A stretch of DNA of 6,619 nucleotides from Promethearchaeota archaeon. Lineage in GTDB: Archaea > Asgardarchaeota > Lokiarchaeia > Sigyniarchaeales > SOKP01. Where the stretch lies: positions 1 through 6,619 of the forward strand of contig JAUWHL010000327.1 of NCBI GenBank assembly GCA_030605895.1, read 5' to 3'. The number at the start of each line of letters is the position of its first letter. Position 1 is the first letter of the stretch. A model generated the notes under the pieces. That model was not told the origin of the DNA and ran no database searches. It was given only the letters and a program-made list of their open reading frames with translations. The translations under genes and the position numbers were made by a program. This document shows positions 1-5,691 of the stretch, one piece after another.

Positions 1-2
1 TT

Positions 3-743
3 CCGCCATATATATTCTTAATTCATGGATCAGCACCAGAGTTCAGAGATGATAAATATGGAATCGGACTTTATATTGACAAATCACGAACATTAAAAGA
101 ACTAGCAATAGAAGAAAATTGTAAACTGGGAAAGCAATATATCTTAGTGGATTCAGATGCAAAAGATTATATCAATTTTAACAAAAAAGCTATAGAATTT
201 TCAAATATAAAAAGACAAGTTATAGCGGATAGTTTATTTGATTATGGTTATAAAACAATATGCAATCAATCACACCAATTTCTAAAAGACTATAATAATA
301 TGTATTTGGGAAGTAATTGTACTGATCTTAATTGTGATCTAATTAAGTCAAATATTTTTCCAACAACGCTCAGGGCAGATATCTCCGCATACTTATTCCG
401 AGGGAAAAGAAATTTATCTATGACAACATTAAAAAATGTAAATCTATTAGAACGAGCAGAAGATTTAGAACTTTTAGAATTATTAACAAATGCATGTATT
501 CTTCCACATGGAGGGGGATATTCCTTTCCCGATATGAAAGATGTTTTAGATATTTTAGAGTATAAAGACCAAAGATACTTTGTAACGTCCTTAAAAACAA
601 ATATTAGTAGATTAAAAATAATTAGGAATGTAAGTGATTTACAATTTGAATATCGAGGGCGGGATATTATTCTTAAAACAATTCAATTAGATCTTGGAGA
701 CATTATTGCTCGATTGAATCCTTTATTTTCTTTAAAACTATAA
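3..743 (+). CDS. Unrecognised soluble protein, 3' part (5' end beyond the window)
   Basis: The frame is open from the left edge (codons begin at base 3) to a TAA at 741-743, giving at least 246 residues. A GTG at 147 could be read as a start, but the 48 codons before it are open and protein-like (they include HGSAPEFRDD and SRTLKELAIEE), so the gene very probably continues off the window. I do not recognise the family. Visible features are the motifs HGSAPE near the visible N-terminus, NQSHQFLKDYNN mid-protein, LPHGGGYSFPD in the C-terminal third and an ending ARLNPLFSLKL. There is no signal peptide, membrane segment, CxxC pair or P-loop. Composition looks like a cytoplasmic globular protein, and the conserved-looking Gly/His/Asn motifs suggest an enzyme, but no reaction can be assigned. 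It converges on metG, with a single base (744) between the two stop codons. Confidence is for a real, partial gene, not for a function. Confidence 0.8.
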   Translation, partial: PPYIFLIHGSAPEFRDDKYGIGLYIDKSRTLKELAIEENCKLGKQYILVDSDAKDYINFNKKAIEFSNIKRQVIADSLFDYGYKTICNQSHQFLKDYNNMYLGSNCTDLNCDLIKSNIFPTTLRADISAYLFRGKRNLSMTTLKNVNLLERAEDLELLELLTNACILPHGGGYSFPDMKDVLDILEYKDQRYFVTSLKTNISRLKIIRNVSDLQFEYRGRDIILKTIQLDLGDIIARLNPLFSLKL

Positions 744-744
744 C

Positions 745-2784
745 TTACTCAATTCTCGCTCCAGGTGGGAGATCTTTATCAGGGATTAATATTGATACAT
801 TGTCACCTTCAACAGCGGCAAGGAGCATTCCTTCACTCAAAATTCCTCTTAATTTTCTTGGTTCTAAATTTATTAGAACTGCAATTTTCTTTCCTTTCAA
901 ATCATCGATTTTATAATGTTCAGCTAAACCAGCAACTAAAGTTCTTTTTTCAGTTCCTAAATCGATTGATAGTTTATACAGCTTATCAGCTTTAGGTACT
1001 TTTTCAACCTTTTCAACCATGGCAATTCGAATATCTAATTTTTTAAATTCATCATATGAAACCAAATTCTTTTCACCTTCTCCTTTTTTTTTTATATTTT
1101 CTAAATTTGAAATTAATTCTTCAATATCTAATTTTTGAAAGAGTGGTTTTGGTACTTTTATTTTATGTCCTTCTTTAAGCACATTGTCTTTAATACTACT
1201 CCATGCTAGTTCTTCTATAGTTTCTTTAATATTGAGGTAATCTAAAATATTATTAGAAGTTTCAGGAATGAATGGACCTAAAAGTATTGCTAGTGCGTAA
1301 ACTGTTTGAGCACATAAATTAAAAACCTGACCCGCAGCATTTTTATTTTGTTTTATTAAATGCCAAGGAGCTTTTTCATTTAAGTATATATTTCCTTCTC
1401 TGCCAAAATTCACAATTTCCCTTAATGCTTTTCTTAACTCAAAATTTTCTAATAATTTTCCTATTTTTTCAGATACGGAGTCTATTTTTGAGATAAATTC
1501 TTTGTCAATATCATCCAATTCTATTCTTTTTGGGATTGAGCTATTAAATTGTCTATAAATAAATGTTAAAGATCTATGAATAAAATTACCTATAACATCG
1601 TTTAACATTTTTACATTATTATCAAATTCAGACCATAGAAATGAAGTATCACCTTTTTCAGGTCTATTGTAGATTAAATTAAATCTCCAGTAATCTAAGG
1701 GTGCTAATTTGAGAGCATCATCAATCCAAATGCCAATTCCTCTTGATTTTGAAAATTTTATATTCTCGTACATTAACCATTCTGTTGATGAAACATTATA
1801 AGGTAATACAAGTTTTTCACTTTCTTTTTTGTCATCATTATAAGCCATTATCAATCCAGGGAATACGATTAAATGGAATATGATATTATCTTTTCCTATA
1901 AAATATACTGTTTTAGTTTCAGGGTCCTTCCAAAAATAGTCAAATTTATCTGGTTTATTAATTATTTTCTCTGCCCATTCTTTAACAGCTGTTACATATC
2001 CCAATACAGCTTCAAACCACACATATATTGTCTTATCAGTAGCATTCTCAAACGGTGCAGGAATTCCCCATTCCAAATCCCGCGTTATTGCTCGTTGGGG
2101 TAATCCTTCTGCTATACTATTTAAGCACATTTGTCGTGCATTAGCAGGAAAAATATCATTTTGTTCAATTAAATCTTTCAATCGATCCTGTAATTTTGGT
2201 AGATCTAAATACCAATGTTTTGTTTTTTTGAGGATTGGAGTTTTTCCACAAACAGCACATCTGGATTTAATAAGTTCTAAAGGAGTTAATAATTTTTGAC
2301 AGTTATCACATTGATCTCCTCGCGCATCTTCAAAACTACAATGAGGACATATCCCCTCTACAAACCTATCGGGTAAAAATAAGACATCATTTTCACAATA
2401 TAGCGACTCAATCTCTTTTTCAATGATATACCCATTTTTTTGAATATCTAAATACATTTTTTGTACAAAATCAATATGAGTTGGATTATGAGTTATTGTA
2501 TAATTATCAAAAGAGATTTGCCATTTTTCATGTAAATCCTTAATAATATTGTGATACTTAAATGCTAACTCTTCAGCCGGAACCTTCAATTTTTTTGCTT
2601 CCACAGAAACAGGAGTTCCATGAGAATCTGATCCTGAAACAAACACCACTTCTTCTCCTTTCATCCTTAAAAATCGAGCAAATACATCCGCAGATAGGGT
2701 ACTCCCAATTAAATTACCTAAATGGGGTGTAGCATTCACATAAGGCCATGCTGATGTAATAATCCATTTTGATCGCTTTTTAAT
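745..2784 (-). CDS. metG: Methionyl-tRNA synthetase with C-terminal tRNA-binding domain; start codon uncertain
   Basis: A class I synthetase that charges tRNA-Met, both initiator and elongator, in the cytoplasm. Residues are numbered from the GTG at 2739. The HIGH motif is HLGN at 6-9. GSDSHGTP at 36-43 matches the family GSDEHGTP. The zinc-knuckle insertion carries CPHC 131-134, CDNC 144-147 and CAVC 161-164. RDLEWGIP (220-227) and VWFEA (240-244) are catalytic-core signatures. The KMSKS loop is KFSKS at 328-332. An anticodon-binding helical domain spans roughly 370-540, and after a Lys-rich linker a Trbp111/EMAPII-like OB-fold domain runs from about 561 to 664. The GTG cannot be the true start, because in-frame upstream codons give the conserved strand SKWIITSAWPY just before VNATPHLGN. 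No ATG, GTG or TTG lies between GTG 2739 and the in-frame stop TAG (2797-2799). I list the ATT at 2784-2782 as a provisional start; ATT 2796-2794 or TTA 2790-2788 are alternatives. It ends TAA, one base from the convergent gene. Confidence 0.95.
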   Translation of the reverse strand: MKKRSKWIITSAWPYVNATPHLGNLIGSTLSADVFARFLRMKGEEVVFVSGSDSHGTPVSVEAKKLKVPAEELAFKYHNIIKDLHEKWQISFDNYTITHNPTHIDFVQKMYLDIQKNGYIIEKEIESLYCENDVLFLPDRFVEGICPHCSFEDARGDQCDNCQKLLTPLELIKSRCAVCGKTPILKKTKHWYLDLPKLQDRLKDLIEQNDIFPANARQMCLNSIAEGLPQRAITRDLEWGIPAPFENATDKTIYVWFEAVLGYVTAVKEWAEKIINKPDKFDYFWKDPETKTVYFIGKDNIIFHLIVFPGLIMAYNDDKKESEKLVLPYNVSSTEWLMYENIKFSKSRGIGIWIDDALKLAPLDYWRFNLIYNRPEKGDTSFLWSEFDNNVKMLNDVIGNFIHRSLTFIYRQFNSSIPKRIELDDIDKEFISKIDSVSEKIGKLLENFELRKALREIVNFGREGNIYLNEKAPWHLIKQNKNAAGQVFNLCAQTVYALAILLGPFIPETSNNILDYLNIKETIEELAWSSIKDNVLKEGHKIKVPKPLFQKLDIEELISNLENIKKKGEGEKNLVSYDEFKKLDIRIAMVEKVEKVPKADKLYKLSIDLGTEKRTLVAGLAEHYKIDDLKGKKIAVLINLEPRKLRGILSEGMLLAAVEGDNVSILIPDKDLPPGARIE

Positions 2785-2796
2785 TTCTAATTTAAT

Positions 2797-2874
2797 CTAC
2801 CTCTCTATTCTAATTTATTAATAAAAAGAATGATGTTTTAAATAATTTTAAACAAAGTAAGAATAAATATTTGG
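2797..2874. other. Intergenic gap between the VWA gene and metG
   Basis: This is a 78-bp, very AT-rich spacer. On the - strand it holds TTTAAAA-like stretches that could be a weak TATA box for metG. A short T-run (ATTCTTTTTATT, around 2822-2833) could act as an archaeal U-tract terminator for the VWA gene. The metG Shine-Dalgarno sequence is at its downstream end. I see no stem-loop or other conserved RNA. Co-transcription of the two genes is equally possible. Confidence 0.35.
2799..2806 (-). promoter_or_regulatory. Shine-Dalgarno sequence of metG
   Basis: On the - strand the bases read AGAGAGGT, a good complement to the archaeal 16S rRNA 3' end (core GAGGT). Normal spacing of 5-9 bases puts initiation at about 2793-2789, where the in-frame codons are AAA and TTA. 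ATT codons lie 2 bases (2796) and 14 bases (2784) downstream of the core. This site supports translation starting upstream of the GTG at 2739, which would be about 60 bases away. Confidence 0.6.
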
Positions 2875-4056
2875 TTATAATAAGGTTATTTTAGCACCAC
2901 AATACCTACAAGCTTTAATTTCTTTTTTCATTTTTTCAAGGCAAGGTTCATGGTAATATGCATTACAATTTTCACATTGGAATACTTTAAAATCACCTAA
3001 GAAAATACTATGGCAATATGAACAGGATGAGTCGATTTTATCTATTTTTTCATTAGGGATTAAAGCCATTTTTGTATCAGGTTTTTTATCTTCATCAATA
3101 ACCATTATTTCTTGCGTTTCGTCTGTTTTTTCTTTTAATAATTTTAAAGCCGCTCGTGGTAATTCCAAAAGAAAGAAGCAAAATGGACATCTAAACACAT
3201 TTTCCTTATACTCTGTTTTTTTCGCCCACATAGCGGCACAAGAAAGATGCATTGCTCGATCGCAACTTGGACAGAAGCGTCCTTCACTATAAAAATCTGC
3301 TCCTGTAACTGCTGCTTTAACGGAATGACAAATTTGACATTTCTCTTGTCCTTTACCTTTACCTCTCACCATTAATCTAATATCTAATAAGGATGGTCTT
3401 CTTAATGGTAATGCAATTTCACTCACAAGTGGCGCAATTATATCATTTTTTTCTGGAGAAAAATAATCAGTTGTTTCCCTAACATTTTTTTTTGAAGCAA
3501 AGGCATTACCCGCGTTAATAATAGCTTTAGAATTGTTAAAGTATCCATATTCTCCTCCTGTATGCTGTGTAATTCTTTTTAAGGAATTATCTCCATAATC
3601 TTGAGTTCCACCTAATTGACAAGCATCGATAAACACACCCAAACCTTTTGCTATTTTAACCATTTTTCCTATTTTGTTAGTGTCAACGCTTAATTTGTTA
3701 TCAGTAATGATAAATATACGAGGGATTTTTCCTCCTATTTTTCTCATCTCTTCGACAAGAATTTGTAAAGCAAAAGCAATTCCTTCATGTAAAAATCCTC
3801 GACCTGAGATTTGAATTTTCTTTAGCGATTTAATTAATTTATCTTCCTCAAAAGCAAAACCAATTAATTTCTTAGAAATCTCTCCAAATGTTATAACAGA
3901 TATTCTATCTTTCATATCGATTGATAATTTTGATTGAATGAAATTCTTAGCTGTTTGTAATTCAATCACTAATCTGCTTGGTTTAAAATCTTTTCTCAAC
4001 ATAGATCTAGAAGTATCTAAAAGAATAACAGTATCTTCTATTTTTATATCAGGCAA
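2875..4056 (-). CDS. VWA-domain protein with two C-terminal RING/PHD-like zinc modules (TFIIH p44/Ssl1-like architecture)
   Basis: The 393-residue protein opens with a von Willebrand A fold (about 8-190). The MIDAS-type DTSRS is at 14-18, RKDFKPSRL follows at 21-29, and a strand ending IITDN is at 116-120. The usual MIDAS Thr loop reads SGRGFLHEG with no Thr, so metal binding may be incomplete. Two zinc modules follow. Module 1 has C240, C243, C262, C265, H270, C273, C290 and C293. Module 2 has C345, C348, C361, C364, H369, C372, C383 and C386. Both are C4HC3 with an identical C-x4-H-x2-C core, as in PHD/RING-variant fingers. An acidic/Lys-rich linker (about 303-340) separates them. There is no signal peptide or membrane segment. 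VWA followed by cysteine-rich fingers, plus the DFKPSRL and TGGEY positions, resembles eukaryotic p44/Ssl1. A RING-type ubiquitin ligase or a general scaffold is also possible. The start is TTG, four codons after an in-frame TAA, with no clear Shine-Dalgarno sequence. Confidence 0.88.
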   Translation of the reverse strand: MPDIKIEDTVILLDTSRSMLRKDFKPSRLVIELQTAKNFIQSKLSIDMKDRISVITFGEISKKLIGFAFEEDKLIKSLKKIQISGRGFLHEGIAFALQILVEEMRKIGGKIPRIFIITDNKLSVDTNKIGKMVKIAKGLGVFIDACQLGGTQDYGDNSLKRITQHTGGEYGYFNNSKAIINAGNAFASKKNVRETTDYFSPEKNDIIAPLVSEIALPLRRPSLLDIRLMVRGKGKGQEKCQICHSVKAAVTGADFYSEGRFCPSCDRAMHLSCAAMWAKKTEYKENVFRCPFCFFLLELPRAALKLLKEKTDETQEIMVIDEDKKPDTKMALIPNEKIDKIDSSCSYCHSIFLGDFKVFQCENCNAYYHEPCLEKMKKEIKACRYCGAKITLL

Positions 4057-4183
4057 AGGGTTTCTTTAACTTCCATATTTATTGAGATTTAATAAATTAA
4101 TAAGAGTAAAATCTTATAAATTTCTATGGAAATTTTATAGTGTACTTCAATATGAATTTTCTCTACAATCTATTAATTGAAAG
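4057..4183. other. Intergenic gap upstream of the VWA gene
   Basis: This is a 127-bp AT-rich spacer between the M20 peptidase stop and the VWA start. It contains two TATA-like boxes (listed separately). It also holds an out-of-frame ATG at 4076-4074 opening a 10-codon reading frame that ends inside the VWA gene. The short inverted repeat CAAT/ATTG just after the peptidase stop is too small to call a terminator. Confidence 0.4.
4113..4139 (-). promoter_or_regulatory. Candidate archaeal TATA boxes for the VWA gene
   Basis: On the - strand, TATAAAA (4139-4133) and TTTATAAG (4120-4113) both resemble the archaeal TATA consensus. Initiation about 25 bases downstream would fall near 4110 or 4091, giving a 35-55 base leader before the TTG at 4056. 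In DNA this AT-rich such matches can arise by chance, so the call is tentative. Confidence 0.3.
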
Positions 4184-5545
4184 TTATTTTAAAAAATTGT
4201 AAGCAAATAAAGTATAGACTTTAATAGCATTAATAAAATCATGAATTTTAATCGATTCATTTGTCGTATGTGCAGCCAATGCCTCTCCTGGACCAAAAAT
4301 AATAGTTTGTGGACAATAATCGATATTACGGAAAAATTTTGCATCTGTTCCTCCTGGTGCAAGAATATAAGCTGGTTTTTTCCCATAAATTTTTTCTATA
4401 ATATCAACAAAATCTTTTAAATCTTGAGATTCTTCCCAATTTTGCCAATAGGATCCTTCTCCATATTGGTATACTTCAAAATATACAAAAACTTCTTTAG
4501 GGTTTCCTATAGGCTCATTCTTTATTTCATAACCTAATTCTTCTGTAGTCATTTTTTTTATAGCATAAAGAACCATTTCAACTGTTTGACATGGTAATAG
4601 TCTGAAATTGATAATCGCTTCACATTGATCAGGAATTACATTTTCTTTTACCCCCGCATTAATAATAGTAAAAGATTTCGTAAACTGAGTCATTGCATCA
4701 AAAATCACTTGAAGAGCTTTCTGTTCATTCAAAATTCTTTCAAATTGTTCTTTACTTGGAAAAAGTGTACTAAAGATTTCTTTATATCTATCATAAGAGA
4801 TAGGCGGATTTATTTTCGGCATATATTTATCCATTTTGTCTAAGTTTAGAATAATTTCACTCATCATATTTATAGAATTCTTGCTAAAAGATGGCATCAT
4901 TGAATGACCTAAAATACCGTTTGTTATAACTTTTAAATGAAGATTACCTTTTTCCCCAATAGCAATTCCCTTCCCTATTGGTTCCATTCCAGACATTTCT
5001 CCAATAACGGCAAAATTACACTTTATCGATTTTAGTTGATTTTCTAAACACCACATAGTTCCAAGTTCTCCTCCAGTTTCTTCATCTGCTACAGCATTGA
5101 GGATTAGATTTCCAGAAAGCTTAATACCCAATTTTTTTAGAATTTTTACAGCTATTACCATTGCTGCTAACCCTGCTTTCATATCCACCGCCCCTCTTCC
5201 AAAAATCTTCTTGTTTGTCTTGCTACCCTTAATAGTAGCGGATAATGGTGGATATTTCCATTCTTCTTCATTTCCTGGTGGTACTACATCCATATGTCCA
5301 TTATATAATAGATTTTTTCCTTCGAAATTATTATTTAAGGTTGCAATTAAGTTAGCTCGATTTTCTCCAAAAGGAAATATCTCACTTTTTATATCGGTAT
5401 TTTTTAAATATTTCTCAATTTTTAGAGCTACATTTTTTTCATTTCCAGGAGGATTGTATGATTCAGCTTGTATTAATTCTCTAAGGAACTCGATATATTC
5501 TTCAGTATTATTTTCAATTTCATTCAGAATTAATTCTTCACTCAT
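4184..5545 (-). CDS. M20-family metallopeptidase / ArgE-DapE-type deacylase
   Basis: A 453-residue cytoplasmic di-metal hydrolase expected to cleave an amide bond in a small peptide or N-acyl amino acid. All family ligands are visible: H84 in NGHMDVVP, bridging D121 in GRGAVDMKAG, the catalytic pair E155/E156 in ADEETGG, E183 in GEMSG, and H426 in AAHTTNE near the C-terminus. The inserted dimerisation (lid) domain spans roughly 195-310 and carries GHSMMP with H214. NAGVKENVIPDQCEA follows, and PGGTDAKFF at 398-406 is also typical. Length is normal for ArgE/DapE relatives, and there is no signal peptide. Acetylornithine deacetylase, succinyl-diaminopimelate desuccinylase, or a LysK-like or peptidase role cannot be separated by sequence alone, and no biosynthetic genes adjoin it to decide. 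It starts at ATG with AAAGGGAA eight bases upstream. It is first in the - strand series and diverges from the surface-protein gene. Confidence 0.93.
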   Translation of the reverse strand: MSEELILNEIENNTEEYIEFLRELIQAESYNPPGNEKNVALKIEKYLKNTDIKSEIFPFGENRANLIATLNNNFEGKNLLYNGHMDVVPPGNEEEWKYPPLSATIKGSKTNKKIFGRGAVDMKAGLAAMVIAVKILKKLGIKLSGNLILNAVADEETGGELGTMWCLENQLKSIKCNFAVIGEMSGMEPIGKGIAIGEKGNLHLKVITNGILGHSMMPSFSKNSINMMSEIILNLDKMDKYMPKINPPISYDRYKEIFSTLFPSKEQFERILNEQKALQVIFDAMTQFTKSFTIINAGVKENVIPDQCEAIINFRLLPCQTVEMVLYAIKKMTTEELGYEIKNEPIGNPKEVFVYFEVYQYGEGSYWQNWEESQDLKDFVDIIEKIYGKKPAYILAPGGTDAKFFRNIDYCPQTIIFGPGEALAAHTTNESIKIHDFINAIKVYTLFAYNFLK

Positions 5546-5551
5546 TAAAAA

Positions 5552-5559
5552 TTCCCTTT
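5552..5559 (-). promoter_or_regulatory. Ribosome binding site of the M20 gene
   Basis: The - strand reads AAAGGGAA, with the last G eight bases before the ATG at 5545. It is a modest but well-placed Shine-Dalgarno match and supports this ATG as the start. Confidence 0.5.
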
Positions 5560-5658
5560 ATAATAAAAAATCCTGTTTCTATTTAAGAAAAATTTGAAAG
5601 TTTAAAATATTTTGTTATATCCTAACGCTCACTAATAAACTTTAATACTTTTAAATTA

Positions 5659-5667
5659 TTTTATAAA
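5659..5667 (+). promoter_or_regulatory. TATA box of the surface-protein gene
   Basis: TTTTATAAA matches the archaeal TATA element. Its centre is 29 bases before the TTG at 5692. Transcription normally begins about 25 bases downstream of the centre, so the mRNA would start at about 5687-5691 with essentially no leader. That fits the lack of a Shine-Dalgarno sequence before this gene. Confidence 0.45.
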
Positions 5668-5691
5668 CAAAAATTAGAGATTACGGTTGTT

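Larger units (their letters stand above)
5546..5691. promoter_or_regulatory. Divergent promoter region between the M20 gene and the surface-protein gene
   Basis: This 146-bp region must hold the promoters of two divergent genes. On the + strand a clear TATA-like box is listed separately. For the - strand, TTAAATA (5586-5580) would place the transcript start near 5557, and GGATATAAC (5622-5614) near 5592; neither can be preferred from sequence. I see no convincing palindromic operator. Confidence 0.5.

Noticed and set aside
489..545. RtcB-like reading of the LPHGGGYSFPD motif in the first gene
   Set aside because: It faintly recalls the RtcB GYGFPIGG motif, but the surrounding sequence and the C-terminus do not fit RtcB; I do not assign it.
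418..600. - strand 60-codon frame opposite the first gene
   Set aside because: It is Leu-rich shadow translation of a well-formed + strand coding region.
765..2103. + strand frames at 765-995 and 1873-2103 within metG
   Set aside because: They are antisense to conserved metG domains and show no protein-like motifs.
2737..2739. GTG at 2739 as the true start of metG
   Set aside because: It would remove the conserved strand before the HIGH motif and has no Shine-Dalgarno sequence at normal distance; the upstream in-frame codons clearly encode family sequence.
4189..4843. - strand frame 4189-4386 and + strand frame 4625-4843 within the M20 gene
   Set aside because: Both overlap conserved catalytic or dimerisation segments of the peptidase in other frames.
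5557..5564. ATTATAAA on the - strand as the TATA box of the M20 gene
   Set aside because: It is too near the ATG (5545); the transcript start would fall inside the gene and the box overlaps the ribosome binding site.
5097..5597. A 166-codon + strand open frame opposite the start of the M20 gene
   Set aside because: It lies entirely antisense to a gene with complete catalytic motifs and spans that gene's start; its protein is low-complexity (F/S/I/P-rich), typical of a shadow frame.
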